Source of the DNA: JACDDK01 sp038198445
GTDB taxonomy: Bacteria; Actinomycetota; Rubrobacteria; Rubrobacterales; Rubrobacteraceae
DNA: 25,660 nt
Direction: 5' to 3'
Assembly: GCA_038198445.1 (NCBI GenBank)
Contig: JBBPZZ010000079.1
Coordinates: 1 to 25,660, forward strand
Position numbers and translations under genes: made by a program. The notes beneath the pieces were generated by a model. That model was not told the DNA's origin and ran no database searches. It worked only from the letters and a program-made list of their open reading frames with translations. This document shows, in pieces, positions 1 through 8,667 of this stretch. The stretch's first letter is position 1; every line of letters begins with the position of its first letter.

Positions 1-384
1 CGCCCTCAGCCACCGCGGCCCGGAATGCACGATGCCCCAAATCTTGAGTTTCCCATTCTCGTCGAGCTTCACCCCGACGAGAGAGCGATAGTAATCGGTG
101 GCTGGTGAGATTCGCCGTAACTCCTGCATGTCGAACGTCCGAGGCTCGGGGAACTCCAACCGGTGCAGTCCGTCCGGCGGTCCCTCGTGCGGGGGCAGAG
201 TATCAGGGTCGCAGAGCATCACCCGAAACGTCACCGGCCGATCCTCCTCCGAGAGCAAACTCGCTTGGTAACAGACGGATATGAAACGCTCTAGCACCGG
301 CGGCGCGGGCCACGGCTCGGCGTCCTCCGCCCATCGATCCTGCACGAAGGCGGCGAGATGGTGCGGATAGGCGTCGTCCATCAT
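1..384 (-). CDS. Conserved protein resembling the DACNV sensor domain, C-terminal part cut off by the window edge
   Basis: The frame starts at an ATG ATG pair (384-379) and stays open for 128 codons to the window edge, so the C-terminus is missing. A GGAGGG ribosome site (394-399) lies about 10 bases upstream, inside the last codons of the preceding sugar dehydrogenase gene. Only 5 bases separate the two genes, which points to translational coupling. The soluble N-terminus begins MMDDAYPHHLAAFVQDRW. Further on it contains CYQASLLSEEDRPVTFRV, LRRISPATDYYRSLVGVKL and KIWGIVHSGPRWLRA. From memory this pattern matches the probable sensor domain DACNV, which is often fused to diadenylate cyclase (DisA_N) domains. 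The catalytic part, if present, lies outside the window. The coding call is strong; the family call is recall-based and moderate, and a role in cyclic-di-AMP synthesis is only an inference. Confidence 0.65.
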   Translation of the reverse strand, partial: MMDDAYPHHLAAFVQDRWAEDAEPWPAPPVLERFISVCYQASLLSEEDRPVTFRVMLCDPDTLPPHEGPPDGLHRLEFPEPRTFDMQELRRISPATDYYRSLVGVKLDENGKLKIWGIVHSGPRWLRA

Positions 385-389
385 GTTTT

Positions 390-1562
390 TTATCCCTCCA
401 CGGTAGACAAGCGCAGGATGCGATCGTCCGACTCGGAAGGTTTTCCGCGACCGTCACGGTTGTTGGTGAAGACCCAAACGGAGCCGTCGGGAGCCTGAAC
501 GACGTTCCTAAGCCGGCCGTATTCACCTTTCAATAAGGCTTCTTTCCCGGTTACGTTGCCGTCCGGTCCCAGCTCCAATCGCCAGAGGCGCGCCCCGCGG
601 AGAGCCGCCATAAGAAAGTCTCCGTCCCATTGCGGTATGGCGCTATCCTTCGGTATTGTCGCTCCACTCGGAGAGGCGTCGTCGGTGGCGAAGGTCTGGA
701 TCGGGTCTATGTACTTCGGCTCTCCGCCCTCTCCTTCGACCTCGGGCCAGCCGTAGTTTCCGCCGGCCTCGATCTTGTTGACTTCGTCGAAACGGTCCTG
801 GCCGTACTCACTGGCATAGAGCTGTCCGCTTTCAGCCCAAGCTAGTCCCTGTACGTTGCGGTGTCCGTAGGAGTAGGTGGGATTGTCCGGGAAAGGGTTG
901 TCATCGGGGATGGAACCGTCGGGCTCTATACGCAGAATCTTCCCGGAGAGCGAGTCGCGGTCCTGTGCGTTCTCCGGGTTCCCGGCGTCGCCAGTCGAGA
1001 CGTAGAGCATCCCATCCGGGCCGAAGGCGAGCCCGCCACCGTCGTGATAGGTGTTCACGGGGATGCCGGTCAGTATCGGCTCCGGCTGCTCCCCGAGCCG
1101 GAAGCGGCCCACCCGGTTGTCTTCGCCGGTCGTGTAATAGACGTAGACGAGGCCATCCTTCTCGTAGTCCGGCGAGAGCGCGAGTCCCAGAAGACCACCC
1201 TCCCCGCTCCCGTTCTCCGGGATACTCTGCACCTTCTCGACCTTGCCTTTCCCGCTCACACGCAGCAACCTGCCGGAATCGCGTTCCGTGACCAGCGCAT
1301 CACCACCCGGCAGAAACGCAACCCCCCACGGGACTTCCAGGTCCTTCGCCAGCATCTCGACCCGGATACGCCTGGACGCTCCGCCTTTCCCTTCTGAGTC
1401 GGAACCCGATACCGTAGTCGTTACGGTACGGGTATTTTCTCTCCCTCCGGAGGGAGCATCGTTCATCGGGCCGCACGCCACGGCGAGGAGCGCTCCCGCC
1501 GTGAGCAACAGAGCGGCGACTGGCAACTGGATGTATCTCCGCTTTTCTTGCGGCCTCCGCAT
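390..1562 (-). CDS. PQQ-dependent sugar (glucose/sorbosone) dehydrogenase, probable lipoprotein
   Basis: The protein has 390 residues and is probably an extracytoplasmic quinoprotein that oxidises sugars or other polyols. The N-terminus has a basic stretch (MRRPQEKRR), a hydrophobic core and a lipobox-like end (LLAVACG), so it is likely lipid-anchored outside the membrane. The body shows glucose/sorbosone dehydrogenase beta-propeller hallmarks: VPWGVAFLPGG, GEGGLLGLALSP, a histidine in YHDGGGLAFGPDG, LSGKILRIEPDG, YSYGHRNVQGLAW and GGNYGWPEVEG. An ATG 27 bases further upstream (1589) keeps the frame open but has no ribosome site. The ATG at 1562 follows GGAGGAGTAGC, so I chose it. The gene sits 49 bases after the aldo/keto reductase and 5 bases before the DACNV-like gene, likely one operon. 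The family is fairly certain; the substrate is unknown. Confidence 0.88.
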   Translation of the reverse strand: MRRPQEKRRYIQLPVAALLLTAGALLAVACGPMNDAPSGGRENTRTVTTTVSGSDSEGKGGASRRIRVEMLAKDLEVPWGVAFLPGGDALVTERDSGRLLRVSGKGKVEKVQSIPENGSGEGGLLGLALSPDYEKDGLVYVYYTTGEDNRVGRFRLGEQPEPILTGIPVNTYHDGGGLAFGPDGMLYVSTGDAGNPENAQDRDSLSGKILRIEPDGSIPDDNPFPDNPTYSYGHRNVQGLAWAESGQLYASEYGQDRFDEVNKIEAGGNYGWPEVEGEGGEPKYIDPIQTFATDDASPSGATIPKDSAIPQWDGDFLMAALRGARLWRLELGPDGNVTGKEALLKGEYGRLRNVVQAPDGSVWVFTNNRDGRGKPSESDDRILRLSTVEG

Positions 1563-1611
1563 GCTACTCCTCCGGGTAGGACAGTCCATATTGTATTGTG
1601 CCGGCCGGACC

Positions 1612-2463
1612 TCAGCCGGTAAGTGTGGCGACCTCGTCTGCCGTCAGGTGCAGATCTGCTCCGGCGACGTTCTCTTCGAGGTGCTCGACCGATGACGTTC
1701 CGGGGATGGGGAGCATCACCGGAGATTTCGCGAGCAGCCAGGCGACGGCCACCTGCGAGGGCGCGGCGTCGTGGGCGACGGCGATCTCATCCAGCGCCCC
1801 ACCCGGACGCGCCAACTCCCCCGTCGCCAGCGGGAACCAGGGGATAAACGCGATCCCATGCTCCTCACACGCCTCCAGCACCGGCTCCGAGGAGCGGTCG
1901 TTGAGGTTGTAGCGGTTCTGCACGGAGACGACCGGCACCAGCTCGCGCGCCGTCTCCAGTTGCTCGACGCTCACGTTGGAGAGCCCGACGTGACGCACCT
2001 TGCCCGCGTCTCGAAGCTCCGCCAGCGCCCCGACGGACTCCTCAAACGGGACGTTCCTGTCCGGCGTGTGGAACTGGTAGAGGTCTATACGGTCGAGCTT
2101 CAGGCGGCGCAGGCTGCCCTCGCAGGCTTCTTTCAGGTGCTCGGGGCGGCCGTCGGGCTCCCAGCGTCCCGGTCCCGGCCGGGTAAATCCGCCCTTCGTG
2201 GCGATCACGAGGTCATCACCATAGGGATGTAGCGCACCGGCTATCTGATCTTCGTTCACCTCGGGTCCGTAGGCGTCGGAGGTATCTATGAGGTTGATGC
2301 CTAGCTCAACGGCGCGGCGCAGTACGCTTTCGGCGGCCCGCGGGTCTTCCGGCTCGCCCCACACGCCGCTGCCGCAGAGCCTCATCGCCCCGTATCCGAG
2401 ACGCCGTACCGGCAGGTCGCCGCCGAGTTGCAGCGTCCCCGCGCCGTTCTCGTTGATGTTCAT
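1612..2463 (-). CDS. Aldo/keto reductase
   Basis: This 283-residue protein has the length and motifs of the aldo/keto reductase family, cytosolic NAD(P)H-dependent carbonyl reductases. The catalytic tetrad is readable: Asp60 and Tyr65 in NLIDTSDAYG, Lys90 in VIATKGG and His132 in DLYQFHTPD. The C-terminal cofactor loop IPGTSSVEHLEEN is also present. The ATG at 2463 follows AGGAGATCCC, a good ribosome site. The gene is first in a leftward set with the sugar dehydrogenase and the DACNV-like protein, and is divergent from the membrane protein starting at 2624. Family membership is nearly certain; the natural substrate cannot be read. Partnership with a sugar dehydrogenase hints at sugar or sugar-aldehyde redox chemistry, which is inference. 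Confidence 0.92.
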   Translation of the reverse strand: MNINENGAGTLQLGGDLPVRRLGYGAMRLCGSGVWGEPEDPRAAESVLRRAVELGINLIDTSDAYGPEVNEDQIAGALHPYGDDLVIATKGGFTRPGPGRWEPDGRPEHLKEACEGSLRRLKLDRIDLYQFHTPDRNVPFEESVGALAELRDAGKVRHVGLSNVSVEQLETARELVPVVSVQNRYNLNDRSSEPVLEACEEHGIAFIPWFPLATGELARPGGALDEIAVAHDAAPSQVAVAWLLAKSPVMLPIPGTSSVEHLEENVAGADLHLTADEVATLTG

Positions 2464-2623
2464 GGGATCTCCTGTTCCGTGGTCCGATATGAGAGCTTAC
2501 CCGATAGAGATTAGCGCGGACGCGGCGATATAAATGTGAACATGCTCTAGAATCACGGCGCAGTCCATAGAGAGAGGCGGGCCGGAGGTAAGAGAGGACA
2601 ACGGTAGACGCGACAGTGGCGGA

Positions 2624-3985
2624 TTGACCGTTCGCGGAGGTGTGCGACCGCACCTCGACGGTTGGCGACCGCTGCTGGGGACGATGTTTCTGGCCGGGTA
2701 CGTGTGGCACACTTTCGCGCCGGGGGGTGCGGGGACGGCGATGCTGCTCCTCTCGGGGGCCGTGCTCTACGTCATGTCGGTCCCGTGGTCGAGCGGGTTT
2801 CACCGCTCTCTGGCGGTCGTGGCTCTGATGGCGCTCGGCGCGGCGGTTCTCTCGGGGCGGTTCGATCTCCTGGAGTTCATCCAGGGGATGCCCGCTTACT
2901 TCGGTATCATTGCGGTGCTACTCGTTCTGAGTGCGGCGGGGTACCCGATCCGGGCCGCCCGCTACGAGGTCCAGATACGGGCCCTAATGGGCGCCCTGAC
3001 GCGCCGGGGAGTCGGCATAAAAGCAGCCTCCGGCGCGCTCGGGCACATCCTCGGAGCCGTGCTCGACGTTGGCTCGCTGGTGCTGATCGACGTGATCTCC
3101 GGTCGCGCGGCCCCCAAAGAGCGCCTCGATGCCCTGAACTGGGCCGCCCGCGGCTTCTCCTTCGTCCCCCTATGGACGAACCTCAACCTCCTGACGGCAA
3201 CCACCGTAACCCTCACCGGCGTCTCCTACCCTGGCCTCTTGGCCGTAACACTCCCCTTCGTCGCGCTCGGCCTGCCGGTCTTGTTGCTCGCCGCCCAGCG
3301 AGAGAGAGGCGAGGTCGAAGAATCTCCGGATGCGCGTCTCGACCGCGACACGGCGGCGGTGCTCCTGTACCCGCTGCTGCTCGTCGGGGCGGTCGCGGCC
3401 GCGAACGTACTCCTGCCGGAGCTCCCACTAACCGCCACCATCGCCGTAACGGTAGCGGTGGTCGTGGCGTTCATCGCCCTGCTCGCCTCCGCCCTCACAC
3501 GCCGCGCCTCACCCATAAACCGGCTACTTCGCGAGACGCGCGATTCTCTCACGTCCTCGCATTCGGAGTTCGCGTTGTTCACGTCGGCGGGGATACTGGT
3601 GCTCTCGCTCGAAGCCCTCGGCGCGCTCGCGCCACTGGGGAGCATGCTCTCTTCGCTGCCGGACGCGCTCGTCGCGCCCGCGCTCGCAATCATTACGACG
3701 GTGGGGTTCATATGTGGGATCCACGTCGTCCCGATGGTCTTGCTTATCAACGCCGCCTTCCCGCTCAACGGCGGACCGGCCCCCGCGTTGTGGGCCGCCG
3801 CGATCCTGATCGGCGCCCAGGTCGCCATCCTAAACACTCCGTTCTCGAACGCCGTGACGATGCTGTCCAGGCTCACGGGGCTGCACCCCATAGAGGCCGG
3901 ACCAAAGAAGAACTGGAAGTTCGGCCTGATGTTCGCCGTCGCCGGAGCCGCCTACATCGGCCTCCTGACACTCCTCCTGCTCTGA
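2624..3985 (+). CDS. Multi-pass membrane protein, putative transporter
   Basis: This is a strongly hydrophobic protein of up to 453 residues, with roughly ten to twelve candidate membrane segments and a short charged loop in the middle (RERGEVEESPDARLDRD). Two proline/asparagine-containing re-entrant-like motifs occur, one per half: FVPLWTNLNLLTATTVTLTG, and near the end VAILNTPFSNAVTMLSRLTG. Such a two-fold pattern recalls ion-transporter-superfamily carriers, but I do not recognise a specific family. The start is uncertain: a TTG at 2624 has no clear ribosome site, and an ATG at 2684 (residue 21) follows a weak GGGA. The gene ends one base before the stop of the convergent MBL hydrolase gene. 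Coding is well supported by length, composition and lack of a better frame; substrate and mechanism are unknown. Confidence 0.8.
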   Translation: MTVRGGVRPHLDGWRPLLGTMFLAGYVWHTFAPGGAGTAMLLLSGAVLYVMSVPWSSGFHRSLAVVALMALGAAVLSGRFDLLEFIQGMPAYFGIIAVLLVLSAAGYPIRAARYEVQIRALMGALTRRGVGIKAASGALGHILGAVLDVGSLVLIDVISGRAAPKERLDALNWAARGFSFVPLWTNLNLLTATTVTLTGVSYPGLLAVTLPFVALGLPVLLLAAQRERGEVEESPDARLDRDTAAVLLYPLLLVGAVAAANVLLPELPLTATIAVTVAVVVAFIALLASALTRRASPINRLLRETRDSLTSSHSEFALFTSAGILVLSLEALGALAPLGSMLSSLPDALVAPALAIITTVGFICGIHVVPMVLLINAAFPLNGGPAPALWAAAILIGAQVAILNTPFSNAVTMLSRLTGLHPIEAGPKKNWKFGLMFAVAGAAYIGLLTLLLL

Positions 3986-3986
3986 G

Positions 3987-4994
3987 TCAGGGCGCCCGGA
4001 AAGTAACCGTCTCTTCCTCGAAGCGCTCCGCCCGGCCTTCGAGAACCAGGTGATCCAGATGCGCCAGGGTCTCGGCAAGCGCGAAGCAATGCTCATACAG
4101 GGTGAGGTCGTCGCGGAACACCTTGCGCGAGACCTCGAAAGGAGTCCTGAGGCCGCCTTCGATCTCATGGCGCATGACCTCCAGCCGCTCCTCGTGATGG
4201 AGGAGAAGCTCGTTTATCCGACCGTCGAGATCGTGGAATATGGGACCATGTCCGGGTAGCACGAGGTTCACGTCCATGCCGCGCAGGCTCTCCAGGGACT
4301 CGATGTAGCGGGCGAGCGGGTGCGGCAGGTAATCCGGCCAGAGGCCGATGTTCGGCGTGATCTTGAGCAGGACGTGATCCGCCGCGAACAGTATCCCGCG
4401 CGCCTCGTCGTGAAGCATGTACTGGTAATCCGCGTGTCCGGGAGCACGTATAACGCGGGCCGTACTCTCTCCCAGTGGGACCTCCTCGTCCGGGTGTAGC
4501 GCCGCCATCCTCTCCGGAAGCTTTAAGTCCGTCCGCGTACCTGCGGCCGCCTCCTCCGCGAACGAACGTGGCATCCCGTTCCAAACCAGGTGCTCGACCA
4601 ACAGCTCGAAGTTCCGCCCGTCGCCGCTCCAGAGACGGCGGGAGTGTTCGATCTCCTCTTCCAGCATGTACACCGGCGCGCCGGACAACTCCTGCAACCA
4701 CCGCGCCGCCCCCAGGTGATCCGGATGAAAGTGGCTCACCAGGATGCGCCTCACGTCCCGGCGCAGGTCGCATCCGACGCTCTTCGCTCCGGCCTCCCAG
4801 GCCGCGCGGCCCTCCGGGTAGTCGAAGCCGGTGTCCAGGAGCGTCCAGCCGTCCGGGTCCCGGATCAAATACGCCGAGACGAACACTAGCGGTATCGGCA
4901 CCGGAACCTTGAGCTGGTACACGCCCCTCGCGACCTCCGCCGCCTCTCCCACCGGCTGCGTCCCAAGTCCCGAAGACTTCACACCGTCAGTCAA
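3987..4994 (-). CDS. MBL-fold metallo-hydrolase with C-terminal winged-helix-like region
   Basis: The metal-binding set of the metallo-beta-lactamase fold is complete: His88, His90, Asp92 and His93 in SHFHPDHLG, His187 in APGHADY, Asp206 in FAADH and His249 in LPGHGPIFHD. The C-terminal 75 residues (LLLHHEERLEVMRHEI onward) resemble the winged-helix tail of LACTB2-like hydrolases. The product is probably a soluble two-zinc hydrolase; the substrate (thioester, phosphodiester or RNA) is not readable. The frame stays open to an ATG at 5129, but that start would overlap fadA and run through a terminator hairpin. I chose the TTG at 4994, preceded by GGAGGAAGG; a GTG at 4982 is an alternative. With this start the protein has 335 residues. 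The gene is separated from fadA by the terminator at 5012-5048, so it is probably a distinct transcription unit or receives limited read-through. Confidence 0.87.
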   Translation of the reverse strand: MTDGVKSSGLGTQPVGEAAEVARGVYQLKVPVPIPLVFVSAYLIRDPDGWTLLDTGFDYPEGRAAWEAGAKSVGCDLRRDVRRILVSHFHPDHLGAARWLQELSGAPVYMLEEEIEHSRRLWSGDGRNFELLVEHLVWNGMPRSFAEEAAAGTRTDLKLPERMAALHPDEEVPLGESTARVIRAPGHADYQYMLHDEARGILFAADHVLLKITPNIGLWPDYLPHPLARYIESLESLRGMDVNLVLPGHGPIFHDLDGRINELLLHHEERLEVMRHEIEGGLRTPFEVSRKVFRDDLTLYEHCFALAETLAHLDHLVLEGRAERFEEETVTFRAP

Positions 4995-5011
4995 GAAAAC
5001 TGCCTTCCTCC

Positions 5012-5048
5012 AAAAACCAGCGGCCAACCGGATAAGGCCGACCGCTGG
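5012..5048 (-). terminator. Rho-independent terminator after fadA
   Basis: On the minus strand, arms CCAGCGGTCGGCC and GGTTGGCCGCTGG pair over about 13 positions, using several G-U pairs that form only in minus-strand RNA, and are followed by TTTTT. It lies between the fadA stop and the ribosome site of the MBL hydrolase gene. Confidence 0.85.
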
Positions 5049-5074
5049 CAAGTTTATAACCCGTGGTTGACGTG

Positions 5075-6253
5075 CTAGTTCTGCAGGTTCTCGAAAATAC
5101 CGGCCGCGCCCATGCCGCCGCCAATACACATCGTAACCATGCCGTACTTCGACTCGCGGCGCTTCATCTCGCTGAGGAGTTGGACCGTGAGCTTGGTCCC
5201 GGTAGCACCCATCGGGTGACCGAGCGCGATCGCGCCGCCGTTGACGTTCGTCTTCTCGATATCGAGACCGACCTCGCGGACCACGGCCAGGAACTGCGCC
5301 GCGAACGCCTCGTTGAACTCGACGAGGTCTATATCGTCGATGGTGAGGCCGGCGATCTTGAGCGCCTTCGGGATGGCGACCATCGGGCCAACGCCCATCA
5401 CCTCCGGCCGCACACCCCCGACCGCGAACCCAACAAACCGCGCCAGCGGCTTGAGACCACGCTTCTCGGCTTCCTCCCGGTCCATGACCACGACCGCCGC
5501 CGCGCCGTCGCTGCGCTGCGAGGAGTTACCGGCCGTTACGGTGCCGCCCCTCTGGAAGACCGTCGGGAGCTTGGCGAGCTTTTCGAGCGAGGTATCGCGC
5601 GGTCCCTCGTCACGCTTGAAGGTGGTCTCGTAGTGCTGAGTTTCGCCGTTCTCATCCACCCAGTCGAAGTTCACGTCGAGCGGTACGATCTCCTCGTCGA
5701 AGCGTCCGCTCTCGACGGCGTCTTTGGCGCGCTGATGACTCCGGAAAGCGTGCTCGTCCTGGTCCTCGCGGCTCACCTTGAACTCTTTGGCGACCTGCTC
5801 GCCGGTCAGTCCCATCCCCATGTAGACGGCGGGGTTGGTCTCCACGAGCGACGGGCTCGGGGAGAAGTTCGGCATCTCGATGGTCGTGGACATATGCTCG
5901 CAGCCGCCCGCGAGGATAGTCTGGGCCTGGCCGGTCATGATCCTCTCGGCCGCGTTCGCGATGGTCTGCAACCCCGACGAGCAGAACCGGTTGACGGTCT
6001 GGGCCGGAACGGTCTCGCTCATCCCCGCCTGTATAGAAGCGAGCCGGGCCATGTTGTTGCCCTGCGTCCCCTCCGGCATCGCGCACCCGAGGATAACGTC
6101 TTCGACATCCGCGGGGTCCAGGCCCTCCGCCCGGTTGACGGCCTCCCGGATCGCGGCGGCGGCCAAATCCACCGGATGCATCGCCCGCAGCGTACCCCTC
6201 GGCGCGCGTCCCACGGCGGTCCTCGCCGCAGAAACTATAACGGCTTCTCTCAT
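5075..6253 (-). CDS. fadA: Acetyl-CoA C-acyltransferase (3-ketoacyl-CoA thiolase)
   Basis: This 392-residue thiolase cleaves 3-ketoacyl-CoA with CoA to give acetyl-CoA and a shortened acyl-CoA, the last step of beta-oxidation. Catalytic residues are readable: nucleophile Cys91 in VNRFCSSGLQ, the NEAFAAQ motif, His346 in ALGHPMGATG and Cys376 in MCIGGGMGAAG. The frame extends upstream to 6484, but the ATG at 6253 begins the normal thiolase N-terminus (MREAVIVSAARTAVG) and has an AGAGG site, so the upstream part is a read into fadN. It lies 20 bases after fadN and is followed by a strong terminator. The pairing with a FadN-type protein matches the Bacillus fadN-fadA arrangement. Confidence 0.96.
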   Translation of the reverse strand: MREAVIVSAARTAVGRAPRGTLRAMHPVDLAAAAIREAVNRAEGLDPADVEDVILGCAMPEGTQGNNMARLASIQAGMSETVPAQTVNRFCSSGLQTIANAAERIMTGQAQTILAGGCEHMSTTIEMPNFSPSPSLVETNPAVYMGMGLTGEQVAKEFKVSREDQDEHAFRSHQRAKDAVESGRFDEEIVPLDVNFDWVDENGETQHYETTFKRDEGPRDTSLEKLAKLPTVFQRGGTVTAGNSSQRSDGAAAVVVMDREEAEKRGLKPLARFVGFAVGGVRPEVMGVGPMVAIPKALKIAGLTIDDIDLVEFNEAFAAQFLAVVREVGLDIEKTNVNGGAIALGHPMGATGTKLTVQLLSEMKRRESKYGMVTMCIGGGMGAAGIFENLQN

Positions 6254-6273
6254 CTCTCTACCTCTCTCTCGCT

Positions 6274-8649
6274 CTAGTTCCGGATCGGCTTGCCGGTCTT
6301 CAGCAGACCACCGATTCGTTCGTGGGTCTTCTCGTTCTCCAGCAACGCGAGGAACGCTTTTTTCTCCAGTTCCAGCACGTACTCTTCCGTCACCCACTGG
6401 GGCTGGCTGATGTCGCCACCGGTGAGGGCGCGCGCGAGGTGTCCGGCTATGACGCCGTCGTACTCGCTGGCGTACCGGCCCCACTGCAACGTCCTGACGC
6501 CGACTTCCAGCGCAGCGCGGGTCGTCTTTCCGACGGCGTACACGTTGTTACCGTGCTCGGGCGGGGCGTAGCCGTCGGCCAGGTCGTGGACCTCACGTTT
6601 TGCGGCGGAGAGGAGATGATCCGGGTTCATTACGACCCGGTCGTCTTCCCCGAGGTAGCCCATCTCCTTCGCCTCCAACGCGCTCGCGGCGACCTTCGCC
6701 ATCGCTATCTGCTCGAACGCCTTCTGCACCATCGGCAGCGGCGGGATGTTCGGGCTGATGTGCATCGGGCCGGAGACGAGCCTGCGGGCCATCTCCTTCG
6801 TGCCGCCGCCCGCCGGTATGAGCCCGACACCGACCTCCACGAGACCCATGTACGTCTCGCCAGCCGCCACGATCCGATCCGCGTGCAGGCATATCTCCAA
6901 CCCTCCGCCGAGCGTCTGGCCGCGCGGGGCGGCGACCATGGGTTTCGACGCGAACCGGAAATCCATTAGCAGCTTCTGCAAGGCGCCGATACTTTTCTCG
7001 ACTTGATCCAGCGCTCCATTCTGCACCGCGTGCGCCACTTCGCCGAGGTTCGCCCCGACGCAGAAGTTACGGCCCTCGTTCCCGATGACGATCCCGACCA
7101 CGTCATCGCGCTCCATCTCCGCGAGCGCCCGGTTACCCATCTCGACCATCGGGCCGTCGATGGAGTTGCCCTTTGAGTGGAACTCCAGACATAGCACGCC
7201 GTCCCCGAGGTCTAGCAGGCTGGCCGAGTCGTTGCGCGCAAGCTCCTTGCCCGCCTCGCGCAGCCGGTCAAGCGAGACGTACATCGGGTCTTCGCGTACC
7301 GGCTCGTACTGCTTGCTCACCGGGCTGAACTGCTGTTCCGTGCCGTTCTCAGTCTTGTAGAAGCTCTCGTTGCCGCCGTCGAGCATCTCCTTAACCCAGG
7401 GGCCGACCTCTATGCCGAGTGTCTGCATCTTCTCCACCGTCTCGCGGACGCCGAGCAGGTCCCAGGTTCTGAAAGGCCCGGTCTGGTGCGCGAAACCCCA
7501 CTCCATCGCGTGGTCCACGTCCTCCAGAGTGTCGGATATCTCCGGTACCCGCCGCGACGCGTACGCCATGTACGGTAGCAGTGTGTCCCGGATGTATCGG
7601 GCGTGCCGGTCCTCGTCGGCTTTCTCCATGAGGAAACGAAGCCGGGCCTGAAGGTCGCCCTGTTTCTGCGCTTCTCCGACTATCGGGATCTCCGGGTTCT
7701 CGGCCGGCTTGTACTCGAAGGTCTCCAGGTCCAACACGTCGAAGACGGTCTTTCCGTCGCGCTTGTCCCGCTTGTAGAAACCGGCGCCGGTCTTGTTGCC
7801 GAGCAGGTTCTTCTCCTGCATCTCATTGAGCTTCGGCGGCGGCTTAAGGTCTTCGCGCGCGTCGTCCTCCGGGACGGCCTCGTAGAGGTTCTCGGCGACG
7901 CCGACGGCGATATCCAGGCCGACCTGATCGTTGAGCCGGAACGTGGCGGTCTTCGGGTGGCCGATGAGCGGGCCGGTGATGGCGTCGATCTCCTCGATGC
8001 CGTACCCGTTCTCGAACGCATACGTCACAGACTGCATCCCGGCGAAGCTCCCGAGCCGGTTGCCGATGAAGTTGGGCGTATCCTTCGCGATGACGCCGCC
8101 CTTGCCGAGCACCCGTTCCCCGAAGTTCCTCACAGCTTCGACTATCTCTGTGTCGGTGTCTTCGGTCGGGATGATCTCCATGAGCTTCAAGTAACGCGGC
8201 GGGTTGAAGAAGTGCGTCCCGAGGAAACGCTTCTTGAAACCTTCCGAACGCCCCTCCGCGACCTGGTGCAGCGGTATGCCGGAGGTGTTGGAGGAGATGA
8301 TGGCGCTCTCTTTGGCGGTCTCCTCGACGCGCTGCATGAGCTGGCGCTTCGGCTCCAGCTTCTCGATGATGGCCTCGACGATCCAGTCGGCGTCCGCGAC
8401 CCGGTCGAAGTCGTCGTCGAAGTTCCCGATCCTCATGCGCTCCGCGACGTTCTTGCTCATCAACGCCGCCGGACGAGCCTTCTTCATCCGGTCGAAACCG
8501 CCCTTGACGACCGCATCCTTATCGTCGCCGTCGGATGGCGCGATGTCCAGCAAGTCTACTTCGAGGCCCGCGTTCGCGCAGTGCGCGGCTATGGCTGCTC
8601 CCATCGTGCCGGCCCCGAGGACTGCTACCTTCCGTATGCTATGCGTCAT
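6274..8649 (-). CDS. fadN: 3-hydroxyacyl-CoA dehydrogenase / enoyl-CoA hydratase fusion, FadN type
   Basis: The protein has 791 residues and carries the two middle beta-oxidation activities: hydration of enoyl-CoA and NAD-dependent oxidation of 3-hydroxyacyl-CoA. Domain order is dehydrogenase first, hydratase last, as in Bacillus FadN and opposite to Escherichia FadB. The NAD-binding glycine motif VLGAGTMGAAI is at about residues 10-20. Dehydrogenase motifs SSNTSG, THFFNPPRYL and NFIGNRLG follow. The hydratase part begins near residue 470 and shows FCVGANLGEV, TLGGGLEICLHADR and LVEVGVGLIPAGGG, which includes the acidic catalytic region. The ATG at 8649 has an AGGGAG ribosome site. padR ends 18 bases upstream and fadA begins 20 bases downstream, so padR-fadN-fadA looks like one operon. 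The length matches the family. Confidence 0.95.
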   Translation of the reverse strand: MTHSIRKVAVLGAGTMGAAIAAHCANAGLEVDLLDIAPSDGDDKDAVVKGGFDRMKKARPAALMSKNVAERMRIGNFDDDFDRVADADWIVEAIIEKLEPKRQLMQRVEETAKESAIISSNTSGIPLHQVAEGRSEGFKKRFLGTHFFNPPRYLKLMEIIPTEDTDTEIVEAVRNFGERVLGKGGVIAKDTPNFIGNRLGSFAGMQSVTYAFENGYGIEEIDAITGPLIGHPKTATFRLNDQVGLDIAVGVAENLYEAVPEDDAREDLKPPPKLNEMQEKNLLGNKTGAGFYKRDKRDGKTVFDVLDLETFEYKPAENPEIPIVGEAQKQGDLQARLRFLMEKADEDRHARYIRDTLLPYMAYASRRVPEISDTLEDVDHAMEWGFAHQTGPFRTWDLLGVRETVEKMQTLGIEVGPWVKEMLDGGNESFYKTENGTEQQFSPVSKQYEPVREDPMYVSLDRLREAGKELARNDSASLLDLGDGVLCLEFHSKGNSIDGPMVEMGNRALAEMERDDVVGIVIGNEGRNFCVGANLGEVAHAVQNGALDQVEKSIGALQKLLMDFRFASKPMVAAPRGQTLGGGLEICLHADRIVAAGETYMGLVEVGVGLIPAGGGTKEMARRLVSGPMHISPNIPPLPMVQKAFEQIAMAKVAASALEAKEMGYLGEDDRVVMNPDHLLSAAKREVHDLADGYAPPEHGNNVYAVGKTTRAALEVGVRTLQWGRYASEYDGVIAGHLARALTGGDISQPQWVTEEYVLELEKKAFLALLENEKTHERIGGLLKTGKPIRN

Positions 8650-8667
8650 TCAACTCCCTTTCCCGAT

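Noticed and set aside
2662..4053. 463-codon plus-strand frame overlapping the membrane protein gene
   Set aside because: It is arginine-rich with no membrane or family pattern, while the other frame encodes a coherent multi-pass protein.
5063..6277. Long open frame on the plus strand opposite fadA
   Set aside because: It is antisense to a thiolase with intact catalytic motifs; high GC keeps the opposite frame open and no recognisable protein is read.
6254..6484. N-terminal extension of the thiolase to 6484
   Set aside because: It overlaps the end of fadN and adds an arginine-rich non-family stretch before the conserved MREAVIVSAARTA start.
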